NCBI GenBank assembly: GCA_021234155.1 | Contig: JAJEKV010000006.1 | Coordinates: 29,467,997-29,531,996, forward strand | Length of the DNA: 64,000 nt | Direction: 5' to 3' | Source of the DNA: Isoetes taiwanensis | Lineage: Eukaryota > Streptophyta > Lycopodiopsida > Isoetales > Isoetaceae | In this document: piece by piece, positions 1 to 10,500 of the stretch | Position numbering within the stretch: the stretch's first letter is position 1 | Layout: the number at the start of each line of letters is the position of its first letter | Notes under the pieces: generated by a model | Databases searched by the model: none | Seen by the model: the letters and a program-made list of their open reading frames with translations, nothing else | What the model was told of the DNA's origin: nothing | Position numbers and translations under genes: made by a program

Positions 1-671
1 TACATATCTAGTTTGACCTGAGTATCTCTTTGGAATGGTGGGTTTTTTTTTTCTATGCCACGTACCTTCTTTATGAAAAGTTGCATTAACTGCATTACAT
101 TTATTATATTGAATTGGATATGTAGTATACTCATAATATTTGAGTTAGTTCTAGACTCGGCGGTATGTTAAATTGAATCTTAGAAGGGTCCTGCATTGGA
201 GCTATCTAATATATATCTTTCCTTTAGCTTAAATTACTTGTATGAAGCTAGCTTTGAACTTTCAAGTTTGGAGAGGCATCATCTTGGATTGGAAAGCTAA
301 GCAATTGTGTTTGACAAGGATGGGTCAGTTCTAAGGAACAAAATTGTATTCATTTGGGAGTATGTTGAATTGAGGATTAAGATGTGGAGGCATAAAGGGA
401 AGAGACCCGAGGAATTAAGGAGGCAGACTATAAAAAGAAAAAAAAATTAGATCAATGGTTGGGTTTGTTCCAAGGAAGATGTCACAAAGGGAGATACAAA
501 CTAGATTTTTCATGAGTACTCTAAGATGCACCCATGAGGACATGGGTTGAATTTTTGGAGGAGAGACCAGAATCGGACCTAGCAATTTAGCACCAACATT
601 AAGATGTAAGTAATGTTGCCATTATATAAGAGTGCATTTTCAAGGTAAAATAAATGATTATGTGCTAGGAA

Positions 672-722
672 TACATGCATGCAATGTGTCCATGCATGCA
701 GTGTGTGCATGCATGCATGCAA
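672..722. repeat. TGCATGCA-rich simple repeat
   Basis: Three clusters of alternating purine-pyrimidine TGCATGCA occur within about 50 bases. Both strands read as His/Cys/Met-rich open frames here, which is a by-product of the repeat. Confidence 0.8.
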
Positions 723-1943
723 GGGCATTGCTAGGTTATATAAGCGTAACAATATTATTCTTGATTTCTTGGGGAAGGAGTTTTCCATGGAAAAGAAGTC
801 TTTTATGTGATAGTGGAGCATTCGGAAGGAGATAGATTGCAAATGGATTCTTTGAAGGAGCGAGTTGCATGCAGAGATCCGGGGCGTTGCTAGGAGTGCG
901 TAAGAAAAAAGCGGGATTTCCAGGTGGGGATCAAGCCTTACACCTGGGGTTTTCTAGTGTTTGTATAGCTGTGTTGATTTAATAATGATTGCTTTGAACA
1001 TAGTATAAACTTGGAGTTAAATCATATGAGCATGGTCATGAATAGGCATGCATGGTTAATGGATAGCGAGCATATTAACCAATTTAATAAGCTAGTTAGC
1101 AGGGTTATGGAAGCCACCGTCATTAAGGTTATAAGTAGTAATTTGAAGGAAGTTGATCTAGTTAAAAGTAATAAGATATTAGTGAAGGTTGTATTTTGCT
1201 TAAGCACCGGGCATTGCATGTTGCATGGTAGAGATAGTAATGTTTATACGAGCGTATAACTGGATTTCTTTTGTCGCATGAGGTGTAAATTGTGGAATTT
1301 CTAAGGTAAATTTGATATGGAAATGTGCCTAGTTGATATTGGGTGGAATTCATAGTTTTGTGATCTATGTGTAGTATAATTCTTTGATATAGACCTCTGG
1401 GGCCGGAGTCTAGGTGCGATGGTCTAGACTCGCGGTTATTGCACAGTGCTATGTAATGGTATTATTTGAACATCGGGCGTTGGTACCGTATGGTACAACG
1501 TCATGCACAGTTAAGTGGTCCTCCAATGCTGGACGCAGCGTGGATGGGTGTGCACACACGAGGTTACCCCGCCTCTATGTCACTGGCCTGATCAGCCGAG
1601 TTGACCTTGCTCAGACCCAGAGGAATATTGGTTGCAATGTTGATGCTATGATTGCTTGGTTATTATATATGTGGTCGTCTTTGTTGGAATTAAGTTACAT
1701 TGGTCATGCTTGTTGGACTAGTTACTTGGATTGCAGGGGCGAGGCTACGGTAAGGTTAGGCTGTTGTTCTAGGTTAATGCTTTGTATTGTTGATGCTAGA
1801 CATCCTAGATCCATGATCCCCACTTAGTCCGTGTGACTAACCCCGTGGTTGATGGTGTAAGCAGAGGTGTGAGATGCTCCGGAAAGTAGCCAAGCTTCGG
1901 AGAGGCGAGAGTAGAAGTGTGTGGATTGCTATTCAATAAACTT

Positions 1944-1972
1944 GATTATTATTACTATTATTATTATTATAT
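1944..1972. repeat. (ATT)n microsatellite
   Basis: An interrupted run of ATT/TTA triplets lies directly after the possible polyadenylation signal. Confidence 0.85.
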
Positions 1973-2194
1973 ATGGGCTTGAAGTTACAATTATTAAGCT
2001 CATTCATAGTGTGCAGGGATATTGCTGAGTAATGGGCAAGTACATGTTTGGAACCTTAGAATATGTACAAAGACTAGATTCTTTACCTAAGTGTTATTGT
2101 TGTGGATGCATGAGTTTCTTAAGTTTTTAAGCTTAAGTAGATCCAATGGTCGAGATTGACGGGATCTCCAGTTACCATAAAGGTTAACTGGCCA

Positions 2195-2657
2195 GGCCCG
2201 TCACACCAAGTGTCCGGACGAGGAACACGGAAGTGTCATTCGTTCCATGTCCTCTATGGGAATCTTATACAGTGGAAGCATATATACACGTTAGCATACA
2301 ACAATCATGCTAAAATAATATACCACCACGAAGGGTGACCCATCCATCATCATCAATGAAAAGACAATACAACCATAAATAACATGAGCAATACACCATG
2401 ACAAGGGCGCTACTCGGGCCTCAGACTCCATGGGATCAACTGATGGTCAGGGCCTCAAAATATCAACAGACGAAAGTATAACATGGCGTTGGCTGGCATA
2501 AGACAATGGCTAGGGTAATCCACTCCATCCGCCCCTCCTGTGCACACTTTGCAGATAGGCTGAAACATGCTATGGCGTGATTGTAGCCTTTCGGAGACGG
2601 AGTCGCATGGATTCACCCTATGGGACCACTCCAGGTTGCATCTCCCCGGTCCGATGA
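2195..2657 (-). mobile_element. Partial LTR of the Ty3/gypsy family seen at 46-57 kb (3' part only, reversed)
   Basis: Read on the minus strand, this matches the last 0.57 kb of the plus-strand LTR at 56447-57014, for example the stretch 'gcaaattgtgcac' and the stretch around 'ccagccaatgcc'. It starts at the same internal LTR point (GCCTC/ATCGG) where the left LTR of the 46-kb element breaks off. It lacks the terminal TGTGACGCTCC end. On its inner side it abuts the tRNA-like segment at 2658-2704. I read it as the remnant of the distal LTR of a minus-strand element whose interior is lost. Confidence 0.75.
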
Positions 2658-2704
2658 GGCCCATAATCCACAGGTCCCAGGATTGAAACCTGGCTCTGAT
2701 ACTA
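2658..2704 (+). other. 47-nt copy of the 3' half of initiator tRNA-Met beside the LTR end (over-long primer-binding site)
   Basis: On the plus strand this runs from the anticodon-loop region (ggcccataa, with the CAT anticodon) through the variable region and T arm (T-loop tcccaggattgaaacc) to an ACTA end in place of ACCA. By my recollection of plant initiator tRNA-Met, 44 of 47 bases agree. The changes are CCA to CTA, the T-loop CG to TG, and one C to T in the anticodon stem. One spacer base separates it from the LTR terminus at 2706. In the element's minus-strand orientation it sits exactly where the primer-binding site should be, since gypsy chromoviruses are commonly primed by this tRNA. 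The usual site is only 12-18 nt. The 5' half of the tRNA is absent, so it is not a tRNA gene. Confidence 0.85.
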
Positions 2705-2705
2705 C

Positions 2706-3775
2706 TGTGACGCTCCCAAAATCTATACAATGCTCCCATCGTACAAATATGGGAATTCCCCTCCCGTGGCGACCACATCACCATGGTAGGACTCTCCGTC
2801 ATACTCGGACCACTTGGGATGGCCAAGTGTCCGAGCGAGGAACACGGAGGTGTCATTCGTCCCACGTCTTCTATGGGAATCCTATACAACGGAAGCGTAC
2901 ATACACGTTAGCATACAACAATCATGATAAGGGCGCTACCCAGGGCTCAGACTCCATGGGGATCAACTGACGGCCAGGGCCTCAAGATATCAACAGACAG
3001 AAGTATAACATGGCGTTGGCTGGTAGAAGACAATGCCTAGGGTAGTTCACACATCCGCCCCTCCTGTGCACACTTTGCAGATAGGCTGAAACATGCTATA
3101 GCGTGATTGTAGCCTTCCGGAGACACAGTCTCATGGATCCAACCTATGGGACCACTCCGGGTTGCATCTCCCAGGTCCGAAGAGGCAGGTCACGAAAGTA
3201 TCCCCTCCCCGAACATAATGGATCCCTGGGTGTACTAGAGACTACGTGCCACTAAATGCACACGCAGCCGTACCCGACTGGAACCCCAAAAAATCCATGG
3301 ACAGTTAGGCGCGCCCATCGAGCCAGGGACATCCATATAGGCACGCTCTCGTGACCCAGGAGGTGTCGGACCCATACTCGGCCCCACAGCGAGGACGGGC
3401 TATAAGCCTAGCACATTATAAGAGTCTTGTAGCCACGCTAGGCAAGACCCCACCCCCGTTTCACCATTGTGCTCGTTGTCTGATGTTGAATCACGCGATA
3501 GCCTCACAGCCAGATGGGCTCTTGTGCACAGGTCACAATTATTGGGTATTAAGGGGTCTAACTAGAAACATCTCTAGTTCTAAGAGGCTTTCAGGTCTCT
3601 ACCCTTTTCTTAATTACAATACACAGAGGGAGCAGAAAGAAAGAAAATAAACACCATCCAACGTATCCATCATCATCATAATAACATATGAAAGAGAATT
3701 TAACCATTCCATCTATTCAAAGAAGTGTTAGCGGAAGTACAAGCTATCTAGGGACTAACCAGTCTCTTGGCTTCC
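2706..3775 (-). mobile_element. LTR of the same Ty3/gypsy family, reversed, truncated at its outer end
   Basis: It begins on the plus strand with TGTGACGCTCC, the reverse complement of the GGAGCGTCACA that ends the LTR at 57004-57014. Colinear similarity to that LTR continues in reverse to about 3775: the 'tgatggatgttg' zone, then the pyrimidine-rich region near 46750. The reverse complement of the LTR start is missing, because similarity stops where the plus-strand gypsy pol fragment begins. The internal A/B junction is contiguous here, showing that the 1.46-kb LTR form is the normal one. Confidence 0.8.
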
Positions 3776-3797
3776 AATCAATGTTTTCTTCTATTTA

Positions 3798-5716
3798 TTG
3801 ATGAATGTTATCCTGCTTTGGAGTGCTGTCATTATGAGTGCTGATAGTGAGGCCATAGAGAATTCAAAAGGCCAAAAAGAGTTGCAGGATCTGTTGTATG
3901 AATTTCAGGATGTGTTCCCTGAGGAACTGCCTGAGAGCCTTCCACCTAGTAGAGGGATTGAACATGAGATTGATTTAGAGCCTGGATCCAAACCTGTGTT
4001 TCGTAGCCCTTATAGATTGTCCATATTGGAGCAAGAGGAGGTAAAGAAGCAGGTTCATGAGCTGTTAGCCAAAGGGTTTGTGAGACCTAGCAAATCCCCT
4101 TATGGTGCTCCCGTCATTCTAGTCAAGAAAAAGGACGGATCAATGCGGATGTGCATTGATTATCGTGCCTTGAATAAGATCACGATCAATAATAGGTATC
4201 CTTTGCCTAGAATTGACGAGTTTATGGATAGATTAACAGGAGCTAAATATTTTTCTAAGTTGGATTTGCGTAGTGGTTATCACCAAATAAGGGTGAAGGA
4301 GTCGGATGTACATAAGACTGCCTTCAGGACCACCTTTGGTCATTTTGAATTTTTGGTGATGCCTTTTTGGTGAATTTTTGAATTTTGAATTTTTGGTCAT
4401 GGTGAATTTTTGCTGAATTTTTGCTCCTGCTACTTTTTCCAGAATGATGAATGAGGTTTTTGCAGGATGTCTTGATACTTTTGTTGAAGTATTTTTAGAT
4501 GATATCCTGGTGTATAGCAAAACCTTAGATGAGCATTTGAATCATTTGCGTTCTATGCTAACTCTGCTCAGACATCATAAGTTGTATGCAAAGATGTCAA
4601 AGTGCGAATTTTTGAAAGCACAGGTGGAATATTTAGGTCACATTGTATCTGCGGAAGGTGTAGCTGTAGATCCCAAGAAGACGGAAGCAATTCAGTCTTG
4701 GCCTGTGCCAAAGAATGCATCTGAGTTGCGTAGTTTCTTGGGATTGGCCAGCTATTATCGCAGGGTTGTCTGGAAGTTTGCCAAGATTGCAGCTGCTTTA
4801 ACTATGTTGTTGAAAACTAATGTCCAAATGGCAATGGGCCGGGGAAGCGGCGAAGCAACGTATATCTTTGAAGAGGTTTGTCGACCTCGGCTCCTATTCT
4901 GTTGATTCCAGACATGAGTAAACATTATGAGGTTTACACGGATGCATGTGGTTATTCCATTGGTGTTGTTCTCATGCAGGATGGAAGAATAGTGGCGTAT
5001 GAAAGCCGCCAACTCAATGCTGCTGAGAAGAACTATTCCACCTATGAGCATGAGTTAATAGCAATGGTTCATGCGCTCAAAGTCTGGAAACATTATCTCC
5101 GCAATAAGTGTGAGTTTGTGGTCTATACCGATCATAAACCGTTGAAATTCCTGCAAAGCCAGACCGAGGTAAGTCCAAGGCAAGCTAGATGGTTGGACTT
5201 TCTTTCTCAGTTTCATTTTCATGTTAAACATCTTCCCGGGAAAAAGAATCCTGTTGCTGATGCTCTTTCTAGGGTTCGGGAAGTAAATGCGATGGTTCAA
5301 TGTGAAGTTGCATTGTTGCCACAGATTAAGCAAGCATATGACTTGGATGCCTATATCCATCCAAGTTACCTGATGCTTGGGATATCCAGAATGGGCTCTG
5401 GTATCATAAGGGACGTATTTATGTTCCTGCTGTAGACACTTTGAGAAAGCAATTATTGAGCGAATTTCATGATGCACCTTATGCTGGACATGGAGGTGAA
5501 TGGAAAACCTATGAATCGCTCAAAAGAATGTTTTACTGGCCTAGCTTGAAAGAGGATGTGCAAGAATATATGAAAGTTTCTGAGACTTGTCAGCAGGTTA
5601 AAGCGGGTCGAGGCACGACTCCAAGGCTTTTACAACCTCTGCCTGTGCCAAGAACCAACAAAAATGTTGTAGTATGTGCAGCATATGCCCAATCAGATAC
5701 TTCCAATATGGCGTGA
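3798..5716 (+). pseudogene. Ty3/gypsy pol fragment: reverse transcriptase, RNase H, integrase zinc-binding part
   Basis: Frames read in order. 3798-4373 holds the N-terminal half of reverse transcriptase, with [18 protein letters not shown] and the [13 protein letters not shown] block containing the first catalytic Asp. 4444-4905 holds the F-L-D-D-I-L-V-Y-S-K active site (YxDD family) and the FLGLASYYRR block. 4878-5435 holds RNase H (ETDACGYSIG-like start, TDHKPLKFL, and ADALSR at the end). 5441-5716 holds the start of integrase (FHDAPYAGHGG with the HH pair, and CQQVK from the CC pair). Gag and protease are absent, and so are the integrase core and LTRs. A 55-bp insertion at about 4370, a frameshift near 4880 and a stop near 5435 break it. 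It would be an RNA-templated DNA polymerase if intact. Confidence 0.95.
4370..4423 (+). repeat. Slippage-type insertion of tgaatttttg copies within the reverse transcriptase
   Basis: The conserved [12 protein letters not shown] block is broken after MPF. The extra bases are imperfect copies of tgaatttttg(gt), a word already present just upstream (4345-4356) in the HFEFLV codons. The reading frame for APATFQ-like residues resumes at about 4424. Confidence 0.8.
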
Positions 5717-7062
5717 CGTAAAATTTCTTCTTCTTACCTTCAAGTTTGAATCCTCAAAGCTTGATGCCGCATTCTAATGGGGTGAAGAATAGGTGATAGA
5801 CAATCCCTCTTCATATGATATGACTTTGCCTCCCGCCAACTATGAGATCCCGCCAACTATGAGAGCCAACTATGACTCTTGATAGGTATACCAACGAATA
5901 TGGCTTGAAATTGGCCTCATTCTAGTCATGCACATGATGGCTTCTAAGTGACACTCTTGTGGATGTTATTCTAATATCAAGTATTAGAATGATGCATAAT
6001 CAAAGTTTGTTGATGTCCAACCCATACCTTATGTCTAACCCATACCTTATGTCTAACCCATACCTTCATACCTTATGTAATTTTTTCTGCTAAACCATTG
6101 GATTGTAAACCATTGGATTTGTTAAATATGAATAAACACAAATAAATGCAAATACGAGCATCTGAATGGCCCAGAGCTTCAACTTGAAAAGCTCCTGTGA
6201 CGCAACAAAGATCCGGAGGTAGAATCGACAACGGAATTGTCTGTACACAAATTCGGAACAAAATTCCGAAATAAGAAACTGCAGCAAGAGGAATGGAGGA
6301 ACAAATAAACGGACCAAACCAACCAACCAAAAAAAACCGTCTAGGTTCAGAAATCTCTTCTGATAAGTACAGCCATAGCTATACAGACAATTTACTGGCC
6401 GGGTCGAACCCCGGCAATACCAGCCAGTTACAAACATCTGATTTAATGACAAGAAACCGCGATCGAATCGCCCCCATGGCAGAGCCATCACAGCCCTGTT
6501 CTGCTCCTCAAGAAAGCCCTGTTCCATTCCGCTCTGCAAGAAAATCAGGTTCGCCACAAATAGAAGCCCATGTGCCACTGAACTCCCTAAAAATAAACAT
6601 CTGAAACTGCAATAAACAAACCCCAAAAATAATGAAAACCCACCTCAACCTTTAAGGGACAGATGAAAAGATCTTTCGGGGACCTTATTTTAACATAATA
6701 GCATCTTAAATTCTAAAATTAGCTTAGTAGCTTTGGGGAATATATTTTAATAGTTCGAGCATTAGGATGCTTACGGATTGGCCATGAAATCCAAAATGGA
6801 AATCTTAGATATTCAAAGATGCTTTCCACACATTGGACACTAAATTTCTTGTACCATTTCTAGTATGCTAAACACTTGCTCTAGAAATGGATCAAAAATG
6901 TCTATCTAAACCTGTTGTTTGCTCTCCTTTTTTCCAAAATAATTGTGTGAATTTTTTTATCCTTGGCTACGAGAGTTAAAAAGGCATCGGCACCCTTGGA
7001 CATGAGATATATAGCTTACTAGATGGTTTGTTTTTATTGTAGAAACAATTTGTTCACATTGT
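5717..7062. other. No recognised gene; short tandem repeats
   Basis: No family is recognisable on either strand. The minus strand stays open for 178 codons (6090-6626), but its content is hydrophobic and motif-free, with no supporting splice or start context. Short tandem duplications lie at 5835-5875 (gccaactatgaga), 6015-6068 and 6091-6120. Confidence 0.5.
6015..6068. repeat. Three tandem copies of an 18-bp unit
   Basis: The unit gtctaacccataccttat is repeated three times with one or two differences. A 15-bp unit (taaaccattggattg) is duplicated in tandem shortly after, near 6091-6120. Confidence 0.85.
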
Positions 7063-7539
7063 TCATGCTTCAATACTGATGCTTCTTAAGCTTGGGGTAT
7101 AATGCATCTCCATTTCGATCTCTTTCTTGGATTCTTGCACCTGAAATAAAAGCTCTAGTCAATCAATGCTTCAATTCTTCAACGGAAGACCATTTTTTGG
7201 AACTTACTAGTCTAGCCACATCATCTTCCGACATGTCATAACATAGCTCGGTTGTTTTAGCTGGCGTAGACGCCTCTCAATTTCCTACATCAAAGAATAA
7301 TTTGAAAATTTAAGAGATCATAGCTCCATAAAGTCACTATTCTTACCTCACACTTAGCTTGAAATTCTCTCATGTCCTTCCGCTCAGCCAAGTAGTCATC
7401 AACAGCGGTTGTCATTACAAGTTGGTTTAAAGCTTTGGCAACAACTTCCTGCTGGATGGATTGTGAAAACTCCTCCGACGCGTGTCTGATTCTTTCTTAT
7501 TAGTATCACCTGAGCTGTAGATTGGTGATGGCGGTGAAT
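7063..7539 (-). CDS. Last three exons of the unknown minus-strand gene
   Basis: The first exon, 7539-7347, ends VDDYLAERKDMREFQAKCE at a gtaaga donor. The second, 7284-7208, begins EIERRLRQLKQ and ends at gtaagt. The third, 7140-7063, follows tttatttcag and gives 25 codons plus TGA, ending SLRSISIEA. The first exon shifts frame once, near 7485. The second exon reads best as two frames (EIERRLRQLK, then SEDDVARL), so at least one small indel or a wrong boundary is present. Confidence 0.6.
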
Positions 7540-10500
7540 CTGCATAGTAGCATAAAATGAAGCATAAGAAAATGAACGGTATGATAGAAGATATTTGGCA
7601 TTAGGCTTAACTAGGAACGAGAAAAGTAGTTGAGTTTGATAGAGTGACTGCTGTGACGTAAATAGTCATTTTAGCCTGCATCATTTCGACAATATCAACG
7701 GACTTTGTGAAAACCCCATCGACTTCCTCGAATGGAATTTGAAGGCTTTCGCCTGATGAAATGATGGCATGTGAAGATCTTAGCGAGTTAGAGTGAGATT
7801 TCGGTAACTCTTAACACCCCCTCTAAAGAAAAGCTAAATGTTGCTGCTGTAGCAGCTGAACTCCCAAAGGCTTGCTTCTTAAGAGAGGTAAATTCGGAGC
7901 CAATAAGAGGTTTTGTCATGCCATCAAGAAGATGCAGAGCTGAAGCATTATCTGTTCTCTTGCAAAGCAAGCCTTAAGATCGAGAGGCTTGTTATCAGGA
8001 TGGAATTTGCGGTCTTTAACGGTCTTTAACAAGTTCAACGACCCCAGAATTATCAAGATGGAGTTTGACTATTTTGAGTGGTAGCTGAAGCTCCTAAAAA
8101 TGATAAGAAGCCAAAGCATTTCCTGGGGATCAGCAGAAAGCTCAACTCAGCCTTAATGGAACTGTAATCTGCTTTTTAGATGTCCAAGTAATAAGAATGG
8201 TGCAAGCATAAAAATAGACCTGAAGACTTTCTGAGATCTGGATCATTTCAAGCATGATCTGCATCAGTAACGACAATAGTTCTGGGTCTGCTTGCTACTG
8301 AGACTGTTTCAAAGCATGAATAAACATACTTACTGCAAAAGCAATATCTGGTCGAGTAATAGTAAGGAGCCTACTAACTTTTTATATAAAGTAGGATCAC
8401 ATGAGTCTCCTTCAAGATCAAGAGTAAGCTTTGTACCTGCATCAAAGGGATTAATGGCAGGGTTTGCAATTTGCCATAAAAAACATTCACTATACCTCCT
8501 TAAAATACTTGGGTTGTGTAAGACGGCTGTAACTTGCATTCTGCCAGACTTCTACCCCCCATGAGTCTGATTTCAACCCGTGCCTTAATTTGCTCCTCGA
8601 TATTAAAAATCTCGTCTGTAGCATCTCCTGTTACAATAATACCATAGAGATGGTGCAGATATGGAATAAGAGTGCAGATTTTCTGTTTATATCCTTGTAA
8701 TATAGACAGGGATCAGCCCCAGACCTCGTGTAACCTGTGATGCCAATACCTAGGAGTCGGCTTAAGACCATACAAGCTTCTCCTGTACAATAAGCTTTAT
8801 TATCAAGTAAGCCATAGTACCCACCTTCTGCTAGCTGCTAATGCGACAACCCTAAACAGTTTACTTCGAGCCATTGGGGAAAGACATCAATATAATCTTG
8901 TCCAAATTTTTGGCTGTAGCACTTAGCTACTAATCTGGCCTTATATTTAGCAATAGTACCATCAGAGTCTAATTTCTCGGCCCTAAACGCCTATTTGTTA
9001 TCAACAATGTTAGGATGTTTAGGTCTAGGAATAAGCTGCCAAGTATCTTGCTTGGAGAGCATAAGCAATTCAGCATGCATAGTTTCTCACCATTCCTTAG
9101 ACAGAGCTGCTTGGAATATAAGTGTGGATCATGATGGTCAAGGACTTTAGCCATCAATGTATTATTACAGGTACAATCCTTAGGAGATAAAGGAGTTGCT
9201 GATAAAGCAGAAGCTGCTGGTTGTGAATGATCTTCTGCACTAGGAAAATTGGTATATCGAGAAAAGGTTGGCTCCTATAAAAGGACATCTGCCAGCTAAA
9301 TGTTGATCAGTAAACTCGCTACTAGAAGTAGAAGATAAAGCAGAAGACTCCCCTCGGCACAGAAATCAAAATCTATGGTGTGACAAGATCCCTGCTCAGT
9401 AGACATGCTAGAAGATGAAGTATATGAGACGAGATGCTAAATCAGATGCAGAATCAGTTCTGCTCAAAATTGAAGATGAGCAGGCTGATCATGGCTATCA
9501 TATTCAGCATCCTCCATAAAATTCGCACTTCTGGAATTTTAAACTTGCTAGTATAGACATTCCAAGCTTTCTGCATGGTTGAATAACCTAAAATTATGCA
9601 CTTGACAGCTCGATCAGCAAGCTTTCCCTGTTTCTTGAGCAACTCCATAGGTATGCCTGAATAAGCCAAAGAACCAAAGACCCTGAGATTTTTCACATTA
9701 TGTTTCCTGCCAAACAAAGGATGAAATGGTGTTTGATTTTTCAAGGCTACTGTAAGTGCCGATTAACTAAATAGGCTGCTGTGCAAACTGCTTTGGCCAA
9801 AAGCCAAGACCTAAGTATTTGTGAGCAAGCATTCTGCAAACAAGGTCTTGAAGTGATTTATTTTATACTCAGTGTTTTTTTATGCTACAGACATTTTTAT
9901 GCTACATCACTGGACAGTTTCTTGTCCATTATGTAAATACAGGATATCGTGACAACCTGAAGGTGCAGGAGATGCTGAAGGACAAGTTTGTTGGTTTGAT
10001 TTTGACAGCATTGGGGACATTGAACCCGACTTTGATGGCCCCACTTATAATGCTCCAATCTAGCATCTATCTCTGCAAGTCGCGATGCCTCCTCAGTATC
10101 CAAGTCAAATGCCTGCTTGTAAAATACAAAGAGTTATTCAAAAGAATATACTTAAAATCTTTCTTCTAACTTTTTGCAGGATATAATACATCTCATATAC
10201 AAATCACTTTTTCGTTTGTCTACTTATAAGAAGTTTTCATCTTGGTTTGGGATCTTACTGTTGATACTTTAGAAGACACACTATTGACATCGCTCTCATC
10301 ATAGGTGTCAGGTTGTTGCAGTATCTCTTCAACAAGAGCATCCTCTTCTGGCTAAAAATATTTTGCCAAACAAGACTGGGTATTAGATAATCAGAACTAA
10401 AACAAATACAGGGCATGAAACTTGCATATAGAATTTCAAGACTAGATTGAAACTAGATTCAAAAATAACAAGCATTGACATCATAAAAATTCAATTTCTA

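Larger units (their letters stand above)
1..2150. other. No gene recognised; LTR-like GC-richer patch at about 1380-1930
   Basis: I see no protein family in any frame of this stretch. From about 1380 to 1930 the composition becomes GC-richer. This patch is followed by a possible polyadenylation signal (ttcaataaact, about 1932) and an (ATT)n run. That arrangement resembles the end of a retrotransposon LTR, but I found no partner LTR in the window. Open frames here, such as 1414-1827, have no recognisable motif and are probably chance. Confidence 0.4.

Noticed and set aside
632-842. His/Cys/Met-rich open frames on both strands
   Set aside because: They are produced by the TGCATGCA repeat.
1414-1827. 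137-codon open frame
   Set aside because: It has no recognisable motif, lies in an LTR-like GC-richer patch, and has no splice or start context.
2658-2704. A functional tRNA-Met gene
   Set aside because: The 5' half (acceptor strand, D arm, A box) is absent, and the segment abuts an LTR terminus in primer-site position.
2455-2970. Open frames of 116 and 144 codons on opposite strands
   Set aside because: Both lie in LTR sequence shared with 56.4-57.0 kb, where the frames are not kept.
3798-5716. Same element as the LTRs at 2.2-3.8 kb
   Set aside because: The pol fragment is on the plus strand while the LTR pieces are on the minus strand, and the LTR is cut off at the junction. They are separate elements.
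6090-6626. 178-codon minus-strand open frame, hydrophobic, possible membrane protein
   Set aside because: There is no homology that I recognise, composition follows base bias, and no exon signals were seen.
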